Position numbers and translations under genes: made by a program. From Bin80 sp965220935 (GTDB taxonomy: Bacteria; Bacteroidota; Rhodothermia; Rhodothermales; Bin80), in assembly GCA_965220935.1 (NCBI GenBank), contig OZ244857.1, positions 310,001-374,000 of the forward strand: a stretch of 64,000 nt of DNA, given 5' to 3'. This document shows, in pieces, positions 19,701 to 28,328 of this stretch. The notes beneath the pieces are model-generated. The model searched no databases. It was given only the letters and a program-made list of their open reading frames with translations, and had not been told where the DNA came from. Each line of letters begins with the position of its first letter. The first letter of the stretch is position 1.

Positions 19701-20504
19701 GGGTGTCTGGTTTCCTGCATTGACGGTAATATTCTCGCACTGAAGATTTGGTGAACGATTTACGACATGGATCTCGACCTGCTCGGTAACGATCTGTCCA
19801 ACATCAGGCACATCAACCGATACTTCCATCAGTTGAACCGATGCCGCTTGCTCAATGACTGGTGCACGAATCATGTATACAAATTCCCCTTCTGGCAGAA
19901 TCTCGGTCTTGCTGTACGGAGGCCAATCAAATGAAAGGTGGTATTTCAGTAGCCCTCCTGACTGATGCAGACCAGTGCAAGGAATCTCCGCCAATCCTCC
20001 GCTGTCAACCGTGATTTGAGAGGCGCACTGCAAAAAAGGTAATTCGTCTGGATAGGTGATCTTTTGTAACTCAAGGGTTGACTCATTAAATGAATCTACC
20101 CCACTGATCTGATATCCCAAATCAGGTGGTCCACTGGCATTGAGGTTTACCTTTCTCGTAGCTTGAGGCCACACCTGCTGCAATGTCACTGAAACGGTAG
20201 ATTGATTTACAGAAACTCCGTTTTCATCGTAGACTGTTCGGTGATAGATTAATTCAGGGGATGCTCCATTTTCGGGAGCATGAAGGCGAGGAGAAGCCGC
20301 TTCTGTATCACTCAGGTAGGATAACCAATGAGGTTCCTGACTAGTCCATTGATAGGTATACCCATCTGCGTGAATTCCACAGTCAATGACTGCAGATGTG
20401 CCAGGGGGCACAAGCAAATCTGAACAGGCATCGGTAAGTTGATCCTGTGCAACTACAGCCGTAGATAAAAGTATTCCCAGTAAAGCGCACAAAATTAATT
20501 TCAT
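16713..20504 (-). CDS. Giant secreted Ig-repeat / DUF4402-like / PapD-like protein
   Basis: 1263 residues with a signal peptide (CALLGILLSTAVVAQ). Residues about 20-850 form some eight Ig- or PKD-like repeats of 90-110 residues, each with a Cys pair and phrases such as TVRTGAPPETLSCTAS and YTFMVTATAP. A segment at about 855-1005 resembles DUF4402 (GQIMLDPATELISG ... GMYSGKVPVALTI), a pilin-like domain. The segment at about 1005-1170 resembles a PapD-type chaperone N-domain (VAALGPQDRSGTFEITNP). A pilin-like and a chaperone-like module in one chain is odd, because classical systems encode them separately. It heads the operon that also encodes the usher-like protein and the ExbBD motor. Domain calls for the last 400 residues are by eye. 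Confidence 0.72.
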   Translation of the reverse strand: MKLILCALLGILLSTAVVAQDQLTDACSDLLVPPGTSAVIDCGIHADGYTYQWTSQEPHWLSYLSDTEAASPRLHAPENGASPELIYHRTVYDENGVSVNQSTVSVTLQQVWPQATRKVNLNASGPPDLGYQISGVDSFNESTLELQKITYPDELPFLQCASQITVDSGGLAEIPCTGLHQSGGLLKYHLSFDWPPYSKTEILPEGEFVYMIRAPVIEQAASVQLMEVSVDVPDVGQIVTEQVEIHVVNRSPNLQCENITVNAGNQTPIPCSVSLPQVAQFQLLSDLTSPEVYDDWPIITVPDVYQDTSIVMTVRAFGEGGSVTESDFSLNVQPFQTPLDFEIDCTADSNPLPYKEYEGGGPKLLNVQCGIVDGPTKTLVYTLSAEGNTDLDILSIIKRADNGDPTSDGFEIPLPPSVDKDELYAIRFLATTDDQETASYLVEINILEKPDIKVTCESVPPVRTGDPPLSLNCTPSTDLAHLRAPLDFHFDWTSEDDPSRDLLRGDIDGGVPEFIVPKSEDQDEPRATYTYMVTASAPDESDTTDPQLTPTPVTVIVDKYSGKLSLRCTSPIEVFTGDPDFPLPCSVGGDVQGIEYKWDLTEGPTDQLTAGTPPIFSVPASVDDTESSYTYDISVEAPFYDPSDPESVEIIVTQRPQLLIECQDDETVRTGAPPETLSCTASVDPVQDPPLKYVWKWESDNGRPLLSGDLRSAMPVFNVPADQVEPSVNYTFMVTATAPNVTPPVNPETFTVTVEKYPISLECPEELVVMAGMPPERIVCTVSSDEDASLEYVWQWTPTERLSDTSTGSPLFDVPSRQRAYSRDYQYTVTVSAERGISAQTSVLVTVLSSAEDPSEQVEVSVSELDFGVVGPRGQIMLDPATELISGLVYDGAQSHSGRMTILARDSVLVSMEQLPSVVLRHINTGREVMLMPQLANSGSCTTFSANTQASRIIQILMSPEDCHVFRIGGTIALEQAEPGMYSGKVPVALTINELDQLHTIPVVLTVEAERRVVLLGPDGVEFRAASATGTPLDWEQRISIQPQVAALGPQDRSGTFEITNPSVYPMEVEVSMEFGYRETQGRERFSVGVTRQEIVQGDLSTIVAVNPTVVLLSPGETQSIHYGIHEGVQMTQRGYVGLFNFTVTPREFVNQQQSPTSTNARVTFQAPGIYTSGPSALQASVESMTESDIVLLVETDQVPFYGEVVVQDDSGNELGQSQILVYTRSRVRIKLDSEPTDGLTLRFATLIPNQRSPSNIYIPSTH

Positions 20505-20924
20505 ACACTCAAAATTCTTATCTCACAGAGGCTCAGACAAGATCTATGCTCTGAATAAACAGCGCAGAAGAGCACGATTATATTCGAAATGGAGTAGTTT
20601 TGTAGAGTCTATTGTGAGTATCAAATATATTATACATGCCTATAGTTAAAATTTTTCCCAATTTGAGAATCTTAACAAATAATTCACAAATTTATGTATC
20701 CAATGAGTGGTTGTTCCAACCCAGAAATTTCACATGATGGGGATGATATATACGGTCAAATCCTTAGGGTTTTGGGCAGACAGTGAACCAAGTCTATAGT
20801 CTTGAGCAAGTGATCTTTTTGATCAGATTACGGAATGTTTCTTGATCAATCAAATTTCTCTTTTGAGAGTTGAAGATGAGCTGCAACAGATCCAATAAAG
20901 ACATGCAGGCTAATCATTGAGATC
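20505..20924. promoter_or_regulatory. Divergent promoter region of the usher/ExbBD operon
   Basis: 420 AT-rich bases between the start of the large minus-strand operon and the plus-strand dapA remnant. On the minus strand at about 20622-20634 the run TATAATATATTTG resembles a -10 element, either sigma70-like or the Bacteroidota TAnnTTTG form. No matching -35 at ideal spacing was found. No gene is visible. Confidence 0.25.
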
Positions 20925-21817
20925 ATGTCCTCCAATTATTCAGTATTGACTGCAAGTTTAACAACACTAGATAACAATCTCAAACTGGATTGCCGTCATC
21001 TCAACCCCCATGTGGAAGAACTTTTGCAGTTTGGAGCATCGGGTGTCCTTCTATTAGGAACGACTGGAGAAGCGAATAGCCTCAGTGTATCTGAGCGAAA
21101 ACACGGGCTTGAATCCATTCTCCACATGGGAATTGCGCCAAGTGAGTTGTTGGATGGAACAGGATGTTGCGCACCTACAGATACATTAGATCTGGCAAAG
21201 CATGCGTTGATCAAGTATCAGTTCTGCCTCCATTTTATTACAAAAATGTTTCCCCGATGGTCTTTTTGGAGGGTTTGATTATCTAATGCAACACCTTGAT
21301 AGTCGCCAAATAAAGGTGTATATCTACCATTTCCCTCAGATGATTGGAATACCAATATCCATTGACCTCATCGCAAGGCTTCTATTGGTCTATCCCCAAA
21401 ATATTGTGGCTTCAAAGATTCAAGCGGCGACTGGGGAAGTATCTCTGCAATGATCAAAGAATTTCCTGATCTACAATCTTTGTAGGAAGTGAGCAATTTC
21501 TATTGGACACCATGAGATTAAATGGCGCAGGATGTATAAGCGCCACTACAAACGTCACATTGCCTTTGGCCGTAGAATTGATATCCAAATGGAAGACTGC
21601 AGAAGCTGAAACATTACAGCGGTATTTGTATGAAATCCGACGCGCAATTGAGCGATAGCCAATGATTGCAGCGCTTAAAGTACTAATGGAATACATGACC
21701 GGTCATGATCAGTGGACGCATCTTAGACCTCCCCTGAACCCATTATCGTTCCAAGATGCTCAGGCATGTATCCAGTTGTACGAAGCAGCCAGAAAGATGT
21801 ATGGTTCATCAAAATGA
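20925..21817 (+). pseudogene. Broken DapA/NanA-family aldolase-type gene
   Basis: The first 105 codons are an intact N-terminus of the dihydrodipicolinate synthase family (GASGVLLLGTTGEANSLS). Single-base shifts near 21215-21250 and 21410 then throw the frame. The rest can be followed across frames: VLPPFYYKN, VYIYHFPQMIGIPIS, the segment GFKDSSGDW with the Schiff-base lysine, and a C-terminal part (GSEQFLLDTMRLNGAGCISA). There is an in-frame stop near 21656, and the gene closes at 21817. It overlaps the downstream fusion gene by ATGA, so the two were one operon and probably one pathway. The shifts could be assembly errors, but there are at least three lesions. Confidence 0.82.
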
Positions 21818-24800
21818 TTGAACAGTCTAGACCGAAATTTTCAACCCATCAAGTTCTGTCGCTTGCACAGGATATTTTTGAGTTACATGGCACTGTATCT
21901 GAACTACCGAGCCATCTTGATCAGAATTTTCGCCTTAAGACAGATACTGGCACCTATGTTGTAAAGATTACGAATAGCCGATCTGAACCGAGCGATGTGG
22001 ATCTACAACAGAGCGTTTTAGCCCACCTGAACCAGACTGGGGACTCAGGCCAATATCCAGAGGTGATTCCCACTGTAGCAGGCGATTCAATGACGACCAT
22101 CAAGAGCGATGAGGGCGAAGATCATCACATCTGGATGGTGACATGGCTTGAGGGGCGAATATTTGCAACCATCAAGCCCGTTATGAACCATTTACTCAAG
22201 GATCTAGGGCGTTTTTTAGCGAATATAGATCGTGCTCTGGGAGGGTATGAGCACGAATCGGCGCATCGTGACTATCTGTGGGATTTACGCAAGACTCATC
22301 ATTTAGGGAAGTACCTGAGTTATATCCCCGATCCTTCAAGGCGTGCAATCGTGGATGAGTCTCTGGAGGCATTCCAGAATAAGACCTTGGGTGATTTCAC
22401 ATCATTACGCCAAAGTGTGATTCATCACGATGCGAATGATCACAATGTGATCGTGCAAGGAACTGGATACGAGGCGAAGGTCTCTGGTCTGATTGATTTT
22501 GGTGACACATTACACACTTCAATGGTCGCTGAATTGGCGATTGCTGTCACCTATATCATGATGAATACAGTAGACCCCGTCGGTGCAGCGGCGGAAGTGA
22601 TCGGAGGATATCATGAAATTTATCCACTGGAAGAAGCAGAAATTTCAATCTTATTTGAGTTGATTAAGGCACGCCTCTGTGGCAGTATACTGGTCTCTGC
22701 ATATAGGGGCGCAATTGAGCCAGAGAATGCGTACATTCGCATCTCAGAGCAGGGTGCATGGTCATTGCTCATGCGATTATCAGACCAATCGTCTTCGCTA
22801 GCGGAATATCGATGGAGGTTTGCCTGTGGAATGGAGCCATGTTTGAAGACTCAGACTGTCGTAAGGCTACTTGAACGCACAGCGTTTTCTGCCATCATGC
22901 AACCAGATGTGCGGTTATCTGATCCTTTGATCCTTGATCTGAGTGTTGAGAGTCCACTGTCAGGAACCCCTGACCAGCAACCAGATCCGAATCGAGCCTC
23001 AGATGCATGGTTTCGGCGAATTCAACGGGCGGGTTCTGAGATTGGTATCGGCCGCTACAATGAACCTCGAATTGTTTATACAGCTGACCACTACTTGTCT
23101 TGTAACAATGAATTTGATGAGAGCCGCACCATTCACTTGGGGATAGATTTATTTAAAGACTCGGGCACATCCATTTATGCCCCTATCTCAGCAAAAGTAC
23201 ACAGTGTTCATTTCAGCAAGAATCCGATGGATTTTGGGGGACTTGTGATACTTGAGCACACCATCAAAGGCGAAACCTTTTATACATTATATGGCCATCT
23301 CAGCGAAGAGTCGGTTGTTGGACTGCAAATAGGACAGGAGATTGACGGGGGGGAGGAATTTGCACATCTTGGCTCTCCTGAAGAGAATGGTGGATGGATT
23401 CCCCATTTACATTTTCAAATCATCACTGATTTATTGGGGCAATCTGGTGCGTTCTGGGGCGTGGCACCTGCAAGTCAAAGAGAAGTGTGGTTATCTATAT
23501 GCCCTAATCCTAATTTATTACTTGGAATCAAAGATGATAAATTACAAGTCTCACATTCTCATGCTGAGAGGATTCAGAATCGGCGAAAAGAGTTGATTGG
23601 AGGGAATCTAAGTCTTTCCTACCGAACCCCCTTACATATTGTCAGAGGATTTCGCCAGTACCTTTATGATGTGACTGGTCGTCGGTTTCTTGATGCCGTC
23701 AATAACGTTCCTCATGTTGGGCATAGCCATCCGAAAGTAAATTCGTCTGCGATTCGACAAATGCATCTATTGAATACGAACACGCGATATCTACATCAGA
23801 CTTTAGTTGATTATGCTGAGCGACTGACATCTACCATGCCAGATCCACTTCAAGTCTGTTATTTTGTAAATTCAGGTAGTGAAGCGAATGATCTGGCCCT
23901 GCGATTAGCCAGTGCACATACGGGTCGGGGGAATATCGTTGTTTTGGAAGGGGCATATCATGGGCATCTCAGTTCATTGATTGCAATTAGTCCCTATAAG
24001 TTTGATGGCCCAGGTGGTACAGGTGAACCATCTCATGTCTTTCAAGCACCTGTCCCGGATGTCTACAGAGGGCGCTTTAGGGGACCAGATGCTGCGGAGC
24101 AGTATTCGCAGCAATTAAAATCAGTCATTGAAACTGCCACAGATGGAATTGCAGCGTTTATTTGCGAATCTTTACTTGGCTGTGGGGGGCAGATTGAGTT
24201 ACCACAGGGGTATCTCAGCAAGGTCTATGCACAAGTCCGTGATGCAGGAGGTGTATGTATTGCAGACGAAGTACAGGTGGGTTTTGGGAGAGTGGGAAGT
24301 GATTTCTGGGGATTCCAAACTCAGCAGGTGGTCCCGGACATTGTTGTTTTGGGTAAGCCCATGGGAAACGGTCATCCACTTGCTGGTGTGGTGACAACCC
24401 CCGAGATTGCTCAGTCCTTTGATAATGGGATGGAATTTTTTAGCACCTTTGGTGGAAATCCTGTTTCGTGCATGGTCGGAATGACCGTATTGGATGTCAT
24501 TGAGTCCGAAGGCTTGCAAGAAAATGCTCAAGTGACCGGTGCTTCACTCAAGGACTCCCTCCAGAATCTCAAACAGCGATATCCGATTATTGGAGATGTT
24601 CGTGGGCGGGGTTTGTTTTTGGGTATAGAGCTAGTGACGAATCCTGAAACGCTGGAGCCCGCTAATACAGTTGCAGATTATATTGTCAATCGAATGCGTG
24701 ACTTGGGTGTACTTGTTTCAACAGATGGGCCATTACACAATGTGATCAAGATCAAGCCCCCTATGGTTTTTGATCATGAAAATGCGCAAGAATTAGTGCA

Positions 24801-24849
24801 GAAATTAGATCTGGTTCTCCAAGAAGACGGTGCGGCAATCACTCAATAG
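21814..24849 (+). CDS. Kinase / M23 peptidase / class-III aminotransferase fusion
   Basis: 1011-residue three-domain protein. Residues about 1-350 are an APH/hydroxylysine-kinase-type phosphotransferase with catalytic loop VIHHDANDHN and DFG-equivalent GLIDFGD. Residues about 420-570 are an M23 (LytM-like) metallopeptidase with zinc motifs HLGIDLF and HLHFQ. Residues about 590-1005 are a class-III PLP aminotransferase or phospholyase with NSGSEAND and PLP lysine VVLGKPMGNGHP. Kinase plus phospholyase fits phosphorylation followed by elimination of an amino alcohol, as in hydroxylysine or ethanolamine-phosphate breakdown. The role of the peptidase module, present without a signal peptide, is unclear. 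The start at 21814 was chosen over 21766 because it overlaps the dapA-like stop as ATGA. Confidence 0.85.
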   Translation: MIEQSRPKFSTHQVLSLAQDIFELHGTVSELPSHLDQNFRLKTDTGTYVVKITNSRSEPSDVDLQQSVLAHLNQTGDSGQYPEVIPTVAGDSMTTIKSDEGEDHHIWMVTWLEGRIFATIKPVMNHLLKDLGRFLANIDRALGGYEHESAHRDYLWDLRKTHHLGKYLSYIPDPSRRAIVDESLEAFQNKTLGDFTSLRQSVIHHDANDHNVIVQGTGYEAKVSGLIDFGDTLHTSMVAELAIAVTYIMMNTVDPVGAAAEVIGGYHEIYPLEEAEISILFELIKARLCGSILVSAYRGAIEPENAYIRISEQGAWSLLMRLSDQSSSLAEYRWRFACGMEPCLKTQTVVRLLERTAFSAIMQPDVRLSDPLILDLSVESPLSGTPDQQPDPNRASDAWFRRIQRAGSEIGIGRYNEPRIVYTADHYLSCNNEFDESRTIHLGIDLFKDSGTSIYAPISAKVHSVHFSKNPMDFGGLVILEHTIKGETFYTLYGHLSEESVVGLQIGQEIDGGEEFAHLGSPEENGGWIPHLHFQIITDLLGQSGAFWGVAPASQREVWLSICPNPNLLLGIKDDKLQVSHSHAERIQNRRKELIGGNLSLSYRTPLHIVRGFRQYLYDVTGRRFLDAVNNVPHVGHSHPKVNSSAIRQMHLLNTNTRYLHQTLVDYAERLTSTMPDPLQVCYFVNSGSEANDLALRLASAHTGRGNIVVLEGAYHGHLSSLIAISPYKFDGPGGTGEPSHVFQAPVPDVYRGRFRGPDAAEQYSQQLKSVIETATDGIAAFICESLLGCGGQIELPQGYLSKVYAQVRDAGGVCIADEVQVGFGRVGSDFWGFQTQQVVPDIVVLGKPMGNGHPLAGVVTTPEIAQSFDNGMEFFSTFGGNPVSCMVGMTVLDVIESEGLQENAQVTGASLKDSLQNLKQRYPIIGDVRGRGLFLGIELVTNPETLEPANTVADYIVNRMRDLGVLVSTDGPLHNVIKIKPPMVFDHENAQELVQKLDLVLQEDGAAITQ

Positions 24850-25300
24850 AGATGAGTTGAACTTCAAAAATGAGTGTGGAATTTGGCGGAATAGGGCCTT
24901 GCCCCATGACTCCATAAGCAAGTTCTGGGGGAATCAGTAGTTGACGTTCTCCCTCAACTTTCATTCCTACTAGACCACGCTCCCAGCCCTGAATCACTCG
25001 ACCGGCCCCTATACGGAACTGAATAGGCTGCTCTCGTGGGTAAGAAGAATCAAATAGGGTATTATCGGTTAACCAACCGCTGTAATGTACGCTAAGAAGG
25101 TCACCATCCTTTGCGGCTTCACCACGACCAACCTTAAAGTCGTAATATTTTAATCCGTCTCCTAGATCGGAATAATCATCATCAGAAACTTCACGAGGCA
25201 CTGGAGGCTCTACATTATTTTCATCAGCCGTGTCTGATGAATCACAGCTTGCAAGTAGCAGAAGCATGGTAACAGAAAAAAGCAGGTATCGGATTAGCAT
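24839..25300 (-). CDS. FKBP-type peptidyl-prolyl isomerase lipoprotein
   Basis: 153 residues from the ATG at 25300. The signal peptide ends in a lipobox (LLLLASC, cysteine near 19), followed by a Ser/Asp/Glu-rich linker. A complete single FKBP domain covers about 55-153, with VHYSGWL, FDSSYPREQPIQFRIG, VIQGWERGLVGMKVEGERQL and PPNSTLIFEVQL. It should catalyse proline isomerisation in the periplasm, attached to a membrane. The 3' end overlaps the convergent fusion gene by 11 bases. A longer ORF begins at 25396 but would bury the signal peptide, so the inner start is preferred. Confidence 0.9.
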   Translation of the reverse strand: MLIRYLLFSVTMLLLLASCDSSDTADENNVEPPVPREVSDDDYSDLGDGLKYYDFKVGRGEAAKDGDLLSVHYSGWLTDNTLFDSSYPREQPIQFRIGAGRVIQGWERGLVGMKVEGERQLLIPPELAYGVMGQGPIPPNSTLIFEVQLISIE

Positions 25301-25399
25301 AGTCAATGGATTAAATGTTCGGATTGTACTTAAAAAATAGTAAATTGTTTTATGAGGGTAAGGATTTTCCCAATTCGCAAGACAACAGCAATTCATCTT

Positions 25400-26782
25400 A
25401 TGTTTGAATCTGAGGTATTTATCAATAGGCGCAAACAGCTTATCCGATCAATGAGTGGGGGAATTGTACTGTTATCGGGCAATTCGGACAGCCCAATGAA
25501 TTATGCTGATAACATATATCCATTCCGGCAAGATAGTACCTTTCTGTATTATACTGGGATTAGTAGGCCTGATCTTTTCCTGATTATTGACATAGATAAC
25601 CACCAGACAACCCTCATCGGCAGTGAACTTACGATTGATGATATTATATGGTCGGGTTCACAGCCAGATCTCGTTGAGTTAGGAGAAATTTGTGGTGCAG
25701 ATCACGTCATGGATTCGTCTAATCTATCGTCTGTGTTAGCGAAGGCGCTGTCTCTAAAACGTCCACTGCACTATCTAACTCCGTATCGTGCAAAAACAAT
25801 AAAACGTCTTGAACGACTCATTGGATTAGATGCAATGAGTGACGGAGGTTCAGTGGAGCTTGCATCAGCCGTGATTGATCAGAGGTCTGTGAAAGAACCC
25901 CGTGAGGTGAAAGAGATAGAGACCGCTTTGGGGATCACTCAAAAGATGTACTTAGCGGCGATGAGGTCGGCTGAGTCAGGGAAATATGAACGGGAGCTGG
26001 CTGGGCTTGTAGAGGGAATTGCAATTAGTGGTGGCGGGCGACTTGCATATCCATGTATTTTAACTAAGCACGGTCAGGTTCTACATAACCATCAGTATCA
26101 TCGCAGACTTGAACATGGAGACTTAGTGGTACAGGATAGTGGAGCCGCAACAATACTTGGATATGCGAGTGATATTACGCGTACATATCCTGTGAGTGGC
26201 AGTTTTTCGTCACGTCAAGCCGAGGTCTATCTTGCAGTTTTACAGTCATTGATGGGAGCGGTATCCAGTATTCGGCCGGGCCTGCCGTTTCGGGAATCTC
26301 ATTTGATTGCGGCCAGGATATTGACCGATCATCTACAGCAAATTGGGCTGATGCGAGGGGATTTGGATGAGTCGGTCGCCATTGGATCTCATGCATTATT
26401 TTTTCCGCATGGCTTAGGGCATATGATGGGGCTTGATGTTCACGATATGGAAAATCTTGGTGAGGACTTGGTTGGCTATAATGATCACATACAACGAAGT
26501 TCTCAGTTTGGGCTTAGATCTCTGCGGTTTGGACGTTCCCCGTCCGCAGGATACGTATTAACAGTTGAGCCAGGATGCTATTTTATTTCCCCATTGATAG
26601 ATAAATGGAAAAAGGAAAAGCGACACATAAACTTTATCAACTATGACAGACTATCCGCTTGGGAAAATTTTGGAGGAATACGGATTGAAGAGAATATTTT
26701 AGTCACTACCGATGGATGTCGAGTCTTAGGCCCTCCGATTCCAAAAGATATTCAGGATGTTGAGGATGCGTGCAGAGGTTAG
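25400..26782 (+). CDS. pepP: Xaa-Pro aminopeptidase (PepP-like, M24B)
   Basis: 460-residue cytoplasmic metallopeptidase that removes N-terminal residues ahead of proline. The N-terminal domain (about 1-170) has the PepP-type FRQDSTFLYYTGI. The pita-bread catalytic domain shows the metal ligands: Asp pair in QDSGAATILGYASDITRTYP, histidine in FFPHGLGHMMGLDVHD, and glutamates in TVEPGCYF and IRIEENILV. I start at ATG 25400 (MFESEVFINRR), leaving a 99-base gap to the divergent FKBP gene; an upstream in-frame ATG at 25352 would add 16 non-conserved residues. It overlaps convergent mtaB by four bases. Confidence 0.92.
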   Translation: MFESEVFINRRKQLIRSMSGGIVLLSGNSDSPMNYADNIYPFRQDSTFLYYTGISRPDLFLIIDIDNHQTTLIGSELTIDDIIWSGSQPDLVELGEICGADHVMDSSNLSSVLAKALSLKRPLHYLTPYRAKTIKRLERLIGLDAMSDGGSVELASAVIDQRSVKEPREVKEIETALGITQKMYLAAMRSAESGKYERELAGLVEGIAISGGGRLAYPCILTKHGQVLHNHQYHRRLEHGDLVVQDSGAATILGYASDITRTYPVSGSFSSRQAEVYLAVLQSLMGAVSSIRPGLPFRESHLIAARILTDHLQQIGLMRGDLDESVAIGSHALFFPHGLGHMMGLDVHDMENLGEDLVGYNDHIQRSSQFGLRSLRFGRSPSAGYVLTVEPGCYFISPLIDKWKKEKRHINFINYDRLSAWENFGGIRIEENILVTTDGCRVLGPPIPKDIQDVEDACRG

Positions 26783-28080
26783 TTCGTGACAAATTGTACA
26801 TTATTTGATCCAATTTGAACGTTTTCTACTGTTCCGACACAGTTCGCATCAAAGAGTTTGGATACGCGAATATAGTTATCAGTGTAGCCCAGCATTCTAC
26901 CAGACTTAGTTTTTCGCTCCCAGAGTACCGAGCGTGTGTGTCCAAGGAATCGTTCTTGAAATGCTTGTTGCTTACCTCGGGAGAGTGTCTGTAGGGTGCG
27001 GTTACGATTGGACCGTTCTTGGGGTGTTACCTTGGGATGACGTTGAGACTGATTAACGGCTTCGGTATTGGGGCGTTCGGAGTAGGTAAATACATGGAGA
27101 TATGTCACGGGCAGGTTGATTAAAAAGGTATGTGTTTCAGAGAAGTGTTCGGGAGTCTCGGTAGGAAATCCCACAATGACATCAGCACCGATTCCTGCAT
27201 CAGGCATACGTGAGATGATATATTCAAGCCGCTGCTGATAGAGTTCTCTGCGGTATCTGCGTCGCATTGCACCGAGTACAGCATTGTTTCCACTTTGCAG
27301 TGGGATATGAAAATGAGGAACAAAAACAGGCGTGTCTGCCACAAAGTCAATGATGTCATTTGTGAGCAGGTTAGGTTCAATTGAAGAGATACGATAGCGT
27401 TGGATTCCGTCAATTTTTGAAAGATTATTGAGAAGATCAAGTAGGCAATGGTTGCTGCGTTGATCAAGGCTCCCCTGTCCATAGAGTCCGATGTTAACAC
27501 CAGTCAGCACAATTTCTTTGATGCCGCGATCGGCAAGATGTTTGGCTTGATCAATGATTTGTTTTACTGGAGCAGACCGGCTTTGTCCGCGAGCGAGGGG
27601 GATTGTGCAAAATGAGCATGAGTAGTCACAACCGTCCTGTACCTTCAAGAAGGCGCGCGTGCGGTCATCGGCAAGTATGGCTGGGTCAAAGGAGAGAGCA
27701 CTGGATGTACAGGAGACATTCACTTGGGTAGATGGTTTGGGGATAAAATCATCAATTAAGTCAAAGAGATGTGCTTTCTCTGCAGTTCCTAATACAGCAT
27801 TGACGCCCTTGATAGCTGCTACTTTATCTGGTTGAAGCTGGGCATAGCACCCCGTTACAATGATAAATGCTTCGGGATTCAGCCGATGAGCACGTCGAGT
27901 AATTTGCCTACATTTTCGGTCGGCTTCTGAGGTAACTGAGCAGGTATTGATGACCAAGACATCGCAGGGGTCTTTTTCTCCGACGCTCGTAAACCCGTAT
28001 TCTTCAAACTGGCGTCTGAGATTGCTGGTCTCTGCGAAGTTAAGTTTACAGCCAAGTGTATGAAATGAAACGCGTCCCAT
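26779..28080 (-). CDS. mtaB: tRNA t6A37 methylthiotransferase MtaB
   Basis: 433-residue radical-SAM methylthiotransferase that converts t6A37 to ms2t6A in tRNAs reading ANN codons. The N-terminal MTTase domain supplies cysteines for one Fe-S cluster (LGCKLNFAE, NTCSVTSEADRKC, VTGCYAQ). The radical-SAM motif CDYSCSFC follows, with PLARGQSRS after it as typical of the family. A TRAM domain closes the protein. The LGCKLN form of the first motif and the DRKCRQ segment point to MtaB rather than MiaB or RimO. It is convergent with pepP with a four-base overlap. Confidence 0.93.
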   Translation of the reverse strand: MGRVSFHTLGCKLNFAETSNLRRQFEEYGFTSVGEKDPCDVLVINTCSVTSEADRKCRQITRRAHRLNPEAFIIVTGCYAQLQPDKVAAIKGVNAVLGTAEKAHLFDLIDDFIPKPSTQVNVSCTSSALSFDPAILADDRTRAFLKVQDGCDYSCSFCTIPLARGQSRSAPVKQIIDQAKHLADRGIKEIVLTGVNIGLYGQGSLDQRSNHCLLDLLNNLSKIDGIQRYRISSIEPNLLTNDIIDFVADTPVFVPHFHIPLQSGNNAVLGAMRRRYRRELYQQRLEYIISRMPDAGIGADVIVGFPTETPEHFSETHTFLINLPVTYLHVFTYSERPNTEAVNQSQRHPKVTPQERSNRNRTLQTLSRGKQQAFQERFLGHTRSVLWERKTKSGRMLGYTDNYIRVSKLFDANCVGTVENVQIGSNNVQFVTN

Positions 28081-28328
28081 AGTTCAAGTCCATATTAATC
28101 AAACGAATTAAACGAGTGTTTGGTCCTTCATCATAGTGAGAGGAGGTGATACGATTCCAATGGGTTCTCTTGCCTCATGCATATGAGATTTCCTGAGACT
28201 GAAAGTGGAAAATTGAGTCCCTCAGTGATGCCGATTGATTGCCATAATTGATTATCTTTTAAGGTATCTGTCAGAAAAACATTCATGTATTTAATTATTG
28301 AGGTTCAAACAATCATTGCTTCAATTAT

